Positions 32,555-43,730 are shown, counted from the first letter of the stretch. The stretch: 64,000 nt of DNA from Gambelia wislizenii (GCA_030847615.1 JAUMIR010000003.1:334495756-334559755); one strand, 5' to 3'. Made by a program: numbers and translations. Notes: generated from the sequence alone by a model not told the origin.

Positions 32555-33349
32555 GGTTCTGATGTTCTAGCATGCAAGTATAGTTTATTTACACCTTTGG
32601 AGGCTGTTGTGCGCCTTTGTTTCTTTGCCTTGGTTTGATCGCATCAGAAGATTCCCGTTGGCCGCGGCTAGCCAACCAGGTAGTTGGGGATGAGTTTTTG
32701 TTAGGCCACCTTTTCTAGGCCCCTCTCCATATGGAGCAAGCAGTGCTCTCCTTAAAAAAGGCTGCTTGGTCATTCAGGATGCTGCCGAACAAGACTGTCA
32801 TCTCCCAGGTCAGCCTCGAGCAACCAAACTCCTGAACCACCTGCATGCAGGGTTGCGTCTGCGGCTTCCAGTGCATCTTTACATCTGCCGTTTCGTCCCT
32901 TGCCTATCACTACAGGGCTTTTTTGGAATTGGATTTGTCCTTCGAGCCTGTGCAATGGATTTGTCTGGTGGAGCGCAGCATGCATAGAACTGGCCTCACC
33001 CTTTAAACCAAAGGTTCATCTGCTGGCCTTGCAAGCATGGACGGTAGCAGTGAGGTCCTCGGGCCGTAGGTTTGATTAGAGTTTCCTTCTCTTAGATGGT
33101 TGACCTTACAGGGTTGGATGAGCACCATCTGCCTGGGTTTGGGATTAGATTTTTCCTTCTCCTAGGACAGTTGCCATAAGGCTAGAGAGCCCATCCTGCC
33201 CTTTGATGCTCTTTGTCAGACCCTTCGGTCTTGACCTGTCTGGCATGGGAGACCCTACAGGTGGCTATTGTGCCACCGCCAGCATAGCTCAAAACATCAT
33301 TAGGGTACGCAAGCCTCTCTCCCACGACAAGGGGGCATCAATGGAGAAG
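32555..33349 (-). other. 5' untranslated region of the LINE
   Basis: Sequence between the first endonuclease frame and the 5' target duplication. It is richer in G+C than the flanks and starts (minus strand) with TCTTCTCCATTGATGCCCCC. It should hold the internal promoter of the element. No convincing separate ORF1 is seen. Confidence 0.6.
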
Positions 33350-33360
33350 AGACTATACAT

Positions 33361-34186
33361 ATAGATCAACTGAAATGCTGTTATTGACATGTATCAATCA
33401 GCAGATATCATAGGGTATATACTTTGGAGGGGGGAATCTCATATGACCAGAATGGGCAGAAATCAAGTTAGTCCAGCAGATTTCATTTCAATTTAGTTGC
33501 CCTTTATAGAATATAGCTCCAGACTTTATTTAACTTTGGGCTAGAAGATATCCCTCTTTTTGTGCTTACTGAGATATTTGTTTCACCTGTGCTATATTTT
33601 CTGGAATTTAATAAATCTTTAAAAATATTGGCTTTATGTCTTTTAAAAATGTTCTTATTGATAAATACAAGTGGGCAAACTCTCTTAACCTCTCCTTGGA
33701 TTAACCCAGAAATTATCAGTCATCATGTCTGCATTTAACTTTACACAAAAATACCAGACAGGCTTAGCAGAGGAATTTATTCAAAAGGTGAGTTTTATAT
33801 ATAATTTCATTTGTTATGCTAGATTAATGTAATATTAAATGTGGGGAGGACTGATTTGTTTTGTATTCTGATGCTGGGCTGCATTTTTTAAATAATTTGA
33901 ATATAGTGAGCAGTGATGACTCTGGTCTTCCAGCTTTGTTAGAGAGAGCATGATATTTTTATATATAATGTTATCTAGCTCTGAAATTGATTTATTTAGA
34001 TACCATGAATTTGGGGAGTGTGCTGAGTTCCAATAGCAAGTAAGGATGTCGGGGATGTAAATTTTCAACTTTTTTGTCTTCACATGGGGAGGACGGGATA
34101 CTAATAATTACAGTAGTTTTATCCAGCCTGCAGGAGAAAATTAACATTTTTTCCACAACACTTCCCTGGTATTTGAGCACCCCAAG
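33361..34186. other. unassigned sequence
   Basis: About 830 bp without recognised features. Confidence 0.4.
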
Positions 34187-34359
34187 TGTTGCAGAAGAAT
34201 TTCTCTGTAGAAAAACATGTCTTTTGGGGGCCAAACCCCTGTTTTCGACATAGAAAAAAAAAAGCATTTCTCTTCAGGGAACAATGTTTTCTGTGGAGAA
34301 AACATGTTTTTTTTTGCGCAGGAAACCTTTTTTGTGTGCAGAAAACATGTTTTATGCAA
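34187..34359. repeat. Degenerate tandem repeat with GAAAACATGTTTT words
   Basis: GTAGAAAAACATGTCTTTT (about 34206), GTGGAGAAAACATGTTTTTTT (about 34296) and TGCAGAAAACATGTTTTATG (about 34337) recur, with related CAATGTTTTCT between. The period is roughly 45 bp, with one spacing near twice that. The 81-157 codon minus frames here (periodic C-F-x-K residues) are a product of the repeat and not a protein gene. Confidence 0.55.
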
Positions 34360-34387
34360 AACACACACACACACACACACACACACA
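34360..34387. repeat. (CA)n microsatellite
   Basis: About 14 CA units directly after the degenerate tandem repeat. Confidence 0.95.
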
Positions 34388-36024
34388 AAACCCCCTGTCT
34401 TTGTCTACACAGAATAATTTCTTTGCAGTACCTTTCGATATTCAAATACTGGTAGAAAACTGTATGTGATTCTTGCTGGGCTATTAGTCTTTCTGAAGGA
34501 GTTTCCTGACTATCAGGAACCCCACAATTTGACCTGAAACTGAATAATAATAAATACAGTATTCTTTCCATGCTTACTAATTGCCAAGGCAAACAGTAGA
34601 AACAAAACTGGACCTCATATGTAAGTTGTTTTTAAGTTGTTCATTTATCAATAACCTACCCAATGGTGTTGAATAAACTGATTTGATCAAAGTTATAAAG
34701 CAAGGAATACTGATTTTTTAAAAATGAAACAAAACAGAAATTTTATTTTCCCCTCCGCTCCCCTTAAATTGACAGTTACAACACAGGTTCATAGAGAGAA
34801 AGGTGGGCTTTTTTTCCTTCCACCTTTTGTGCTGCACTATTGTGATCAGTAACAGTGTGCCAGGCATGAGGACTATGGGAAATGAAATGTTCCCAAGGAC
34901 TCCTGTAAGTACACATTTAAGGTTATGGTCTTCCTTTAGTGTTTGGCTGTTCTCTTCTTTTTCTTTTGAAGAAAGAAACTTTTAGGTCTTTATTTTTGGT
35001 CATAGAGTCAGTGACTCTCTTGTCACTGAACTTCCAAATACAGGATCCTAGTACTGACAAGTGACAAAGGGCATGCTTTATCATAGTTGTTATCATTTTG
35101 GCTTTCTGTTCATCGGGTCAATCATCAAGAGAGCACAGAGTTTCTGCTTTTCACCTGCTTGATTGTTTTCAGAACTGGTGCCTCTACCCAGGTGTGCTTA
35201 TACTACTAAGAGGTCTTTCCAGCCCTCCTTTCAGAGGTCTTTTTTAAAAAAATTAACCTCACAAATAGAGAGTTACAAAAGAGAATGGGATTTTTGTTCC
35301 TTTAATAATTGTGCAGAAGAGAAGAAATAATCAGATTCAGCTTTCCTCAGCTTGCTGATCAGCTGAACTTGTTTCACTCAACCAAGTGACCTGTCATCTT
35401 TTGTGTCAGTCCTCTATTGTCTCCTAATGAGATGTTTCATCACCAGACAGCCAAGAGAAGTTCTTGAGTCCTTCTCACACAATAATGTTTTACTATAAAA
35501 TCCCTTTAAAACCCCTTCCATATCCTACAGAAATATGAGATGCAAAACACAGTCAAATTATGGAGACATCTCAGCAGTGTTTATCAGCATGTGGCCATCC
35601 AAAGGTTCTTTCTGTCAGGAGATGTTGACTTTTTGGTGACATCCTGAACTGCTCATGTATAGCCAGCCTCCATTTCTCCTCCTGTCTATTATGTAAAACT
35701 TACTGATGCTTTGCTAAAGCATCTGCCACTGCCACTTAATCTTTTCTATATGTGGAAAAACAGTTTTTTGTCTTGCTACATTCAGAAGAGTACAAAATCA
35801 TATGCAAGGGCAGCGCATGGATGTACAACATGGGCATCATTTCCTTATCTTCTCTAGCACAACATTGTGATCAGAGGGAATCAGGCCAGTGGAAACCTTC
35901 TTGCCCAGTATGCCAGTAGCATTCCACTCTTATAAGAGCTTATACAAGATGAGAGCGGGACAAAATGCTCGGTTTGGATAAAAGCCAACTGCCAACTGAA
36001 TTTTGTTTTTATTACTATCTACTG
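34388..36024. other. unassigned sequence
   Basis: About 1.6 kb without recognised repeats or coding signals. Could be unique intronic or intergenic DNA. Confidence 0.4.
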
Positions 36025-36263
36025 AGGAACCAGTGTGGCATAGTGGCTTCAGCATCGGACTACAACACTGGAGACCAGGACTGGAATCCCCACTCAGCCA
36101 TGAAACCCATTGGGTGACCTTGGGCAAGTCACATTCTCTCAGCCTCAGAGGAAGGCAATGGCAAACCTCCTCTGAACAAATCTTGCTAAGAAAACCCTGT
36201 GATACGTTTGCCTTAGGGTCGCCATAAGTTGGAAACAACTTGAAGGCACACAACAACCACAAC
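36025..36263 (+). repeat. tRNA-derived SINE with BovB-like tail, plus strand
   Basis: The A-box-like TGGCATAGTGG is at 36035-36045 and the B-box-like GGACTGGAATCC at 36078-36089. The body (TTCTCTCAGCCTCAGAGG) and the tail CCTTAGGGTCGCCATAAG, GTTGGAAACAACTTGAAGG, CACACAACAACC follow. It is the best preserved of the four copies of this family in the window. Confidence 0.9.
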
Positions 36264-36964
36264 TGGTGAATGGGAGGGAAACTTCAATATGCATTTGAGA
36301 AATTCAAATGGTTGACAGCTAATCCAAATGCCTGAGGTTGTAGACATTGCTGTAAAGATTACATCATGAAGGATTTGAGATCCAAAGTTTATTCCATACC
36401 TTACAAAAATGTTTTTGAAATATTATCTGGCTGGCAAATCTCAGCCTTCTCTCTTTCACATAAACTGACCTCTGACAACCGTCTCCCACCAAGCTTCTTT
36501 TGAAAAAATGCACACTCTGAAGCATTAGAAAACAACTAGCCTGCTTAGAAATGTACATCAATGAAGGAAAATGTTGGCTGAGATCCTGCATGAAGTTCAA
36601 AATCCTACACTCACAGAGTTATGCAGTGGTCGCATAATAGCACCGCAGTAGATTATGGTGACATTGCACAACTGAAGGTACAAGCCATTCTTAATTGTAT
36701 TCAAATTATTGCAGTGGCAATTGGGGCTTCTATAACAGTAAGGTGGTGAACCCACTTCAGGTTTCAGTATGAACATTAACAGAAATGTCCAAGGTACCCA
36801 TTGTGAAGCTAGGGATCAGCACCTTGTGTAGCTCTTTTAAAGTTCACATTAAAACCCAGATGAGAATAACTGCCCAACTGACATGGAAGCCACCAGTCAC
36901 AATTGAATTATTGTTTACACCAGCCTTGGTGTAAAGTTTCCTCTCCACCTTGAAAGTGGAGTTA
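36264..36964. other. unassigned sequence
   Basis: About 700 bp with no recognised feature. Confidence 0.4.
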
Positions 36965-37660
36965 CAGTAGGACCCCTGCATCTGCAGGGGATTGGTTCCG
37001 GGTCCCACCACGGATGGTGAAATCCACAGACAATAACAAACACCACTGCAACCATGCCTGAACCCTTCTCCTGCCCACCCAAACCCTCTGCCCGCTCACC
37101 TTCCATGCCAGAACCCCTCCACTACAGAAAAGGGAGGGGGAGGTGAGCTTGCCTCCTCCCTCCCTCCCTCACCTGCCAGCTCCGCCACGCTGGAATCCCC
37201 CCCCCCGAGAAATCGCCTCCTCCCTCCTTCCCCTGCCCACTGTGCCAGAACCCTCCTCCCATCCACAGGAACCCCCACAGTGAAGGGAGGGGGAGGTGAG
37301 CTTGCCTCCTCCCTCCCTCCCCTGCCTGCCAGCTCCACTGTGTCACCGCACCAGAATCCCCTCTGGCAAGGTTGCCTCCTCCCTCCTTCCCCCACTCACC
37401 CACCTGCCTGCTGCAACCCCCCTGCAAGGTTGCCTCCTTCCCCTGCTCACCCACCCATCCACCACACTGGAAACCCCTCCATGGACAAGGGAGGGGGGAG
37501 GCAAGCTCACCTCCTCACTCCCTTCCCTGCCTGACATGCTGCAATGCCCCGCAAGCTTACCTCCTCCCTCCCTCCCTTCCCCACCCACCCACCCCGCCAT
37601 GACCATCCGTGGATAATTGAATCCGCAGATGGTGAATCAGTGGATGCAGGGCTGCTACTG
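36965..37660. mobile_element. Tigger-like element with internal CT-rich minisatellite, TA TSD
   Basis: Left terminus CAGTAGGACCCCTGCATCTGC and right terminus GGATGCAGGGCTGCTACTG are inverted copies, each bordered by TA. Next to them are the Tigger-type GGATTGGTTCCGGG and GGATAATTGAATCCGCAG blocks. The middle (about 37100-37600) is a C+T-rich degenerate tandem array with words such as GCCTCCTCCCTCCCTCC and GGGAGGGGGAGGTGAGC. The overlapping ORFs on both strands here arise from that array. No transposase. Confidence 0.82.
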
Positions 37661-38317
37661 TATATGTTTTATGAAATAAATTAATTAGCAATTATATTTA
37701 GCCTATCTCACATCTTTGCTGTAATGTTAAAATTAAATTTCAGCATTCAGGATATATTCTAAGCCCTCCTAAATTAAAGTCTTAAAACAACATGCTAAAG
37801 AAATCTCAATGAATACTTTTACAACAAGGGGGGAATATCCCTCCCCACAATACTCATAATCTGAACTTATTCTTTCCATAGCCTACATGATTTCAGTATA
37901 AATAGTCAAGCATGTTACGAATGCACCAATGGGCTTTAAACAGCTGTGAACCCTTGCATAATAGATAATGTGCCTCTAGCAGGGCAACACTGCATTCTGC
38001 AAGAGCATTTTAAAAAACATTTTCAGCAAGGGTGGAAAGAAACCCTTCCGTTGCCCACTTTTTCCTTTCTCTTTATTTAGTATTGATAGTCTCCTCTTCT
38101 GGAGGTAAACCCCAGTAGACGTGAGTCTGCTTAAAATTCAGAAATACACATCACACCATTATTAGCCAGCACTCTCCATGCCTTCAGCAATGCTGGTAGT
38201 ATTATCTTATTCATGATCTATTCTTCTAAAAATACAAAGCATATTCCAAGTTACTTATTTCCTCAGGTGTGCTGCTGCTTGTCCTTTACCTTTCATTTCC
38301 AACAGAACCTTAAAGAA
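37661..38317. other. unassigned sequence
   Basis: About 650 bp without recognised features, upstream (in plus coordinates) of the candidate exon. Confidence 0.4.
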
Positions 38318-38556
38318 TTAAGTTTCAGCCAGGACTTGGATATCTTGTAATGCCATTTTAATTTTTTCTTGCATCCCATCAATGGTAAAGCTGTTGCTGC
38401 CCTCAGCCTGCCCAAGGGGGATCCTCTTTCCAAGTCTCAGGCTTTGGGCTGCTTGCTGCCGCAGTTGGAGTTGTTCTCTTAAGCATTTTGAAAAGGCTCG
38501 TGTTGCTTTTCTCATACAGTATGTAATTCATGGCTGTTGCAGCTATTTTTTCAACT
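38318..38556 (-). other. Candidate coding exon or old gene remnant, unidentified
   Basis: The minus frame 38515-38318 encodes 65 residues including AFSKCLREQLQLRQQAAQSL, then LGKRIPLGQAEGSN and IKMALQDIQVLAET. It is rich in Q, L, E, K and R like a coiled coil or basic helix, unlike the low-complexity frames nearby. It overlaps no repeat I recognise. Just upstream there is TTTCAG, which could serve as a splice acceptor, and the stop is followed by ordinary sequence. An in-frame stop four codons before the ATG means that, if spliced, the exon would have to be read through a frame change. I cannot name the protein. Confidence 0.22.
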
Positions 38557-39124
38557 GTCATTTTCTGAAACATTACCCTTTAAAAAGGTAACTTTTTTTA
38601 TCTCCAAAGGGCTCTGAGCGACTGAATTGCTTTCATGCATTTGAGGACCTATTTTAAGCAACCTCCCACCTCGTGTGCACTCATATGCTGTAGGCACCTA
38701 CTGGCCTCACCATTAAGGGAGAAAAACTAACACCGAGGATGGCAGTGAAGAAATATTCCAGCGTGTGTGTGTGAGGAAACACAGTTCAGTACTGCTTAAA
38801 AACTCCAAACTTGTCAGCAATGCCATTGATTCCCTCCTTCTCACATTACTGGCACTACAGCCTGTGTCAATCAATAAGTGAGCTAAGGGTTGAATGCCAC
38901 TGTTGACTGCATTACATTAGTTTGTATAAAAATAAATGTGTAAAGGTCCATTTCCAACATTTAAGTCAGCCATCCCCATATTATTTCCCCACTGATGTGC
39001 TGGATTATATGTTCAGTTTTCTCCCACTGACACCACCAAGGTACCAGGTTGGGGGAAGTTGATTTAAACCCTAGTTTGAAACTTTATGGGTCATCCTCTT
39101 TCCTAGGGCTAGCTGGAGACATTG
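38557..39124. other. unassigned sequence
   Basis: About 570 bp without recognised features. Confidence 0.4.
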
Positions 39125-39312
39125 TTGGGAAATATGAAGACACTGGATCTCTCAAGCAGAGTGATCAAATTGCCAAGGCCTGAGCTGAACAATAACCAGT
39201 CCCAGTGCAAACACATGCACACAAACACACTAGCAGTGAAAAGAAATAAGCTTAGATTTCTTTGTAAAACATATAAAAGTAGTTTTATTTACTAAACCTG
39301 TGCATGATACAT
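39125..39312. repeat. Unclassified dispersed repeat, copy 2
   Basis: Shares TTGGGAAATATGAAG, CTGGATCTCTCAAGCAGAG, GAAATAAGCTTAGATTTCT-type and ATAAAAGTAGTTTTATTTAC, then TGTGCATGAT, with 20546-20740. The two copies are in the same orientation about 18.6 kb apart. The right limit is set by a MITE insertion at 39314. Confidence 0.5.
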
Positions 39313-39313
39313 G

Positions 39314-39887
39314 GGAGATTATCAGTCGACCCATTTTAAAACGTTTTTGCTGGCATAAAATAAACAATTTCTATGCCAGCAAAAGAACGCCCCCTGTACT
39401 TACTTTATTCTCCCAGCAAAGGCTCCCCATCAATAAAGAGGAAATGCATGGACCCCCATTCACTTCCTCGTTTGAAATCCTACAAGACTTTGTCATGCGG
39501 GAAATTAAAAAATGGATAAAGACATTTTAAGTTGCAGAAAGCACCCAAACACACATTAAAGGTCCCAAGTAACCCAGGGAGGGTACAAAAAAGAGGCTAG
39601 CTCACCTGGATGTCCCGGTCTCACCCAGACGTGTTCTGGCAGGACTGCCCATTGACACTGGAATCTCACCAGCAAAATGGAGCACTTTTTCGCACACAGG
39701 CAAATCAGGAACAGAAACTGAATGGGAGATCAATTGCCAGCTTCTCCCTGTCAATAAAAAAGAACGGCCTCGGAATGGCTGTGGAATGCTTGGGAGACGA
39801 TGGGGGACAACGTTGTCTGATAATTAAGCCCTTTTGTGATCTCATGGTGTTGTTATGACACCATTTTTGACATGTCTGATAATCTCC
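39314..39887 (-). mobile_element. MITE family B, TSD ATG
   Basis: A 574-bp element with ends GGAGATTATCAGTCG and ATGTCTGATAATCTCC, flanked by ATG at 39311-39313 and 39888-39890. It matches 21284-21891 colinearly (GTTCTGGCAGGACTGCCCATTG, CACCAGCAAAATGGAGCAC, TCAATAAAAAAGAAC) and the reverse of 8867 and 26055. An inner inverted pair TTTGCTGGCATA/TATGCCAGCAAA is at 39346-39385. Confidence 0.9.
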
Positions 39888-40095
39888 ATGGTCAAATACA
39901 TGATCTAATGGAGGAGAAAGAAGTTGGGGGAAATGGTTGCAGATAAAAGAGATGCAGGAAGAAGGTGGATATGAAAGAGCAAACAAAAAGGAAATTGCCA
40001 TAAATGTATGCTTTGTTTAAACTCTTAGAGAGTAACATGCAAAGTAGCAAATAGTGAATATAGGGATGCAAAGAATGATGACTCTAATGGACAGA

Positions 40096-40426
40096 AGACT
40101 TTTTCAGACGAACCTTAAATCCAGAAGGAGCCATTGGGAGAGGAACGCAGCTGCTCCTCAGCAGGGGGCAGTTTCTGATGACAACGTCTCTCTCACGTTA
40201 TCCTCCATGTTCCTTCCATGTCGCATGGAAGGAAAAGGCACCACTTTTTATTCATGAAGAACTTCCGTGAATAAAAACTGGCACCTTTTCCTTCCATGCG
40301 ACACAGAAGGAACATGGAGGGTAACACAAGAGGGATGGCGTCATCAGAAACTGCCCCCTGCCGCGGAACAGCTGCGTTCCTCTCCTGACGGCTCCTTCCG
40401 GATTAAAGGTTCATCTGAAAAAGTCC
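40096..40426. mobile_element. Foldback MITE, GACTTTTTCAGACG, TSD AGA
   Basis: A 331-bp imperfect palindrome flanked by AGA at 40093-40095 and 40427-40429. Arms: GACTTTTTCAGACGAACCTTAA and its partner; GGAGCCATTGGGAGAGGAACG with its partner; GCATGGAAGGAAAAGGCACCA with TGGCACCTTTTCCTTCCATGC. Loop around TTTTTATTCATGAAG. Related in its core to the copies at 3219 and 8118. Confidence 0.85.
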
Positions 40427-40632
40427 AGAGGCTCAAATCTCACAGGAGCTTTGAGCTCTTGTGAGAAGTCCTCCTCCCATGAGATTTGAGGTGGGCTTTA
40501 TATAAGACTGTCTCATGTCTGCCAGCCAGTTTTGAGCTGGCTGGGCACCAGAGGGGGTTCTCAGGTATTGGGCTCAGGAAAACCTGGCAACTCTACTTGA
40601 GATTCTTAGATACACGGCTGCTAGATTGCCCA

Positions 40633-40765
40633 AGAAACATAGACAACTGTCTTATACTGAGTCAGACTATTGGACCATCTAGTTTCATATTAACCATGCT
40701 ATCTGGAAGTGTTGAAGATAGAAATGCCTACTTGGAAATGCTAGGGATTTGGGACATTTTACATC
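40633..40765 (-). repeat. tRNA-derived SINE fragment (third family)
   Basis: GTCTTATACTGAGTCAGACTATTGGACCATCTAG is the 3' half of a common squamate SINE, here in minus orientation with the tRNA-like head mostly eroded (AATGCTAGGGATTTGGGAC). The decayed head means no pol III promoter is intact. Confidence 0.65.
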
Positions 40766-40860
40766 AGGGTGGGCAACTGTGAGAGATTGAGAGGCTGTAC
40801 TAACCCCTTGTGGGACCTGCAGAGCTACACTTCACCACACCCATCTTCTGACCCTGCCCT
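40766..40860. mobile_element. hAT-like terminal fragment
   Basis: CAGGGTGGGCAACTGTGAGAG is a hAT-type terminus, followed by CTTGTGGGACCTGCAGAGC. No second terminus was found. Confidence 0.4.
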
Positions 40861-42871
40861 TAGAATTTAAAAAACATGTTCAGTTTTTATACTCACTCTC
40901 ATGTGGAAAGTAATTTTACTATATCCCTTCCCCATGGTATTTTAGATCCAAGAAGAGCCTTTCCCAGAAACTGAACCAGAAATAAACTTTTTAGGGAAAA
41001 AATGGTGAAAAATGAGAGGATGGGTGGCGTCAGCACTGGGGCAGATACAATAATGGGCTGGGTACCTTCATTCCTCCCGCCGTTGTATTAACTGAAAAAC
41101 GTGTATTCTGACACTGTCACACATGTATAAATAAAGATGGGTTATTGCATCAGACTCGTTATTTAATAGATGGACCTCCTATACCCAGAATAACTAGGTA
41201 GTCTAGAGTGGAACTGCAAGGAAAGTAATGAACAAATAACAAGGCTTCATTCCATGTGTGAGGAAGAAGAGAACACGTCTGCTGAGGAAGAAAAAGAGCT
41301 TTGGTTGGACTTGAGGAGACCAATGAAAGTAGCCTTTTCACATCTCTTGAGACATGCTCTGAGAAAATGTGCACTTCTCCTCCATCATTCACATAGCTGG
41401 AAGAATTACAGGACATTTGCCAAAATATAAATAAATAAATAAATAAATAAATAAAATAAAGCAGTGCATATTTTAAAATGAGAGGGGACAAATATATCCA
41501 AACACTCCTCATCCCTTTATTTGTTAGGCCTTGATATTGTAAAGACAATTCATACAAATGAAATAACAAAATACTTGGTTATTCTTTTCAAGGTTTCTTC
41601 TCCAACTATGGACAATGAATGTGGATGAGGTAATTGGCAATTCGTAACTAAAGGCCATATGAGTAATCTTATTACAGAGCGATCTAAGGATTCTGGTCAA
41701 AGAATTTCTCTTATACGTAGTTGGTTAGAGGATTTGCTTCATGCGAAAGCCAGCTGCAGAATTCAAATGATGAAAAGATGCATGCAACCAGTGGTGAAAC
41801 CAGAGTTTGGAAAACTTGGTTTAATTTGAGAGCAATCATGGCATACATCCATTTTGGCTGGGGGATTTTGGAAGCTGTAGTACCTCCAAGGAATTGGCCC
41901 AAGTTGTGCTGTCAACATTTGGGACAGCCCCATGACATGGTGCTGAGAGCACTGGCAAAACAGCCCTCTTCCACTGCTGCTAACAACTTTAACTTTCCTT
42001 TAATTTTTTTTTCATGTTTTGCTTTTAGCAACCATAAAGTTGTTTTATTTAGTACTGCAAATGAGGTGTAAATTTCACTGGAAGAGTTTTAATTTCAGTT
42101 TTGGCAGAAAGTGAGGTTGGTGTGTAACAGAACGCTCCTACTTTCCCATATTCCACTTTTCCCCTGTGGTTGTCCAAAGCCATTGCTCCCCCAATGTGTG
42201 ATGTAGGCATTTTTATTTATTTTTTTTACTTGAAAGAGCTTCTTCAGTCAATTTTTATTTATTATGTTCTTGGAAAAATAAGGAGATATCAGTGTATTGG
42301 TTGAAAATATGCAAAATTTCAAATGAGTTGTATGTGATATGTATTTGAAATGCATCTCAAATGTACAGCATATTTGAAACACATAAATAATAAAAATAAT
42401 AATTTAAAAAAAGAAAAAGAAAAAAACAACCAGTGATGAAGTAATGAATGTTTTAATGATGATCACCGTCATGATCTTCATGATCCTCATGATATTGCTA
42501 CTCCAAATTTTTATATATGGCCTTTCTGCTAGAAGTCATCCAGATTATCCACAATTAATCAAAACAATTAACAGGACCATAAAGAAAATGGAAACTCTTT
42601 GCACGATTAAAACTAGATTAAAATGCTAAGTTAGTTTAAAGGAACAGTTTAAGGAGATGAAGTTTTGACATCTTGCTTGTATGGTATTAGCATATATCCC
42701 AAAACAGAATGAATTCGTCCCCACAGTGGTAGATGTACCAAAGGTGTGTCCTGTAGCATACTGTTGATTTGGACTGTTTCTGAAAATCAAACAAAACCAA
42801 CCAAACAATGATAACAAACAACAACATATAAAGAGCAGTACTGGATCTGACTAAAGGCCTCTTTAGTCTAA
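40861..42871. other. unassigned sequence with (AAAT)n
   Basis: About 2 kb. An (AAAT)n tract is at about 41427-41461. The ORFs (for example 41159-41569 minus) include the translated microsatellite and show no protein family. Confidence 0.4.
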
Positions 42872-43179
42872 GGACTTTATCAGGCACGGGGGAAAGCGGC
42901 ACAAATCTGCATCTCAAACCACATCTGAAGAATGCTACAAGAACAGAAAAGGCGACATTATCAGATACCCACACCCTCAGCTGTTCCAGGGGCATAGCGA
43001 GGGTGTGAATAAAGTGTCCTCTTTTTATTGACAGGCTAAGCCATCAGTAAAAGGAACGCCTTATTCACGCCTGTGCTATGCCCCCAGAATGGCTGAAGGA
43101 TGACATTGTTGGGTAATTTGCCTGTATCTGTTCTTGTAGTGTTCTTCTGATGCATTTTTTGCCACATCTGATAAAGTCC
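42872..43179. mobile_element. MITE family C (GGACTTTATCAG), TSD TAA
   Basis: A 308-bp element with GGACTTTATCAGGC and ATCTGATAAAGTCC ends, flanked by TAA at 42869-42871 and 43180-43182. A central inverted pair surrounds CTTTTTATTGACAGGCTAAG. It is the same family as 56508-56806 and the partial copy at 53951-54101. Confidence 0.88.
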
Positions 43180-43668
43180 TAATTTTCTGTTTGCACTGCC
43201 ATCAGTCAGTTGCCTGTAGGAAGCCTATCAGAAGAACATAAATGCAATTTACATTCATACATTCTGTCTTGGAGTGACAGAAGCAAAGAAAAGCTATCTG
43301 AGGCATAAAAGCTGCCATCTCCAATGAACAAAGACTAGTTCAGGAAGGCTTTGGTTCATGGACACCATACTAGAATTCTGTATGTAGCTGTGTGAACCCA
43401 CAGTAGGGAGGCCTGTGTGTCCTTGAAGATGAAATATGGGACAAAAGATTGGAAGACAGCCATTAAAGAACAAGTCACTCATTTGCAAATAGGCTAATGA
43501 CAGATATCTGAAGATAAGACAACAGACTGCACTAGAAATTTCCTTCAGTTAAAATACACTTCAAAACTGAGAGGTTATATCTTAACATCTCTCTGACTAT
43601 GAAATAATACAGACCATGGCAGTCAAGAAATGATTTCTAAAATGTTTTGTGTTAAAAGACTTCTAAAT
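43180..43668. other. unassigned sequence
   Basis: About 490 bp without recognised features. Confidence 0.4.
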
Positions 43669-43730
43669 CTCTCTCTCTGGCTTTTCTTTGCAAACGAAGA
43701 TTCAGGAAGGACTCATCCTGCGCTTTCTGC
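43669..43730 (-). mobile_element. 62-bp LINE 3' tip
   Basis: CTCTCTCTCTGGCTTTTCTTTG and GATTCAGGAAGGACTCATCC match, on the minus strand, only the last ~62 bp (with (GA)n tail) of the APE-RT LINE at 29373-33349. AAAT borders both sides, a weak target duplication. An extreme 5' truncation. Confidence 0.8.

Larger units (their letters stand above)
29362..33360 (-). mobile_element. Full-length APE-RT LINE with exact 11-bp TSD
   Basis: AGACTATACAT at 29362-29372 is repeated exactly at 33350-33360, defining a 3977-bp insertion (29373-33349) on the minus strand. From its 5' end there are about 800 bp of untranslated or poorly coding DNA, then endonuclease, reverse transcriptase, a C-terminal basic segment with a zinc finger, a short 3' UTR and a tail ending GCCAGAG. 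The protein resembles the sequences that databases often label 'craniofacial development protein 2-like', and I place it near RTE with reservation. Both ends are preserved, but the ORF is dead. Confidence 0.93.

Noticed and set aside
34119..34592. 157-codon cysteine- and lysine-rich ORF, possible small secreted peptide
   Set aside because: The periodicity comes from the ACATGTTTT tandem repeat and the (CA)n microsatellite; there is no signal peptide or conserved cysteine frame that I can defend.
36025..36100. A tRNA gene
   Set aside because: Only A- and B-box-like promoter elements of a SINE are present, with no acceptor stem or anticodon arm.
36915..37616. Several ORFs of 76-110 codons in a CT-rich region
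   Set aside because: They coincide with the tandem array inside a Tigger-like element.
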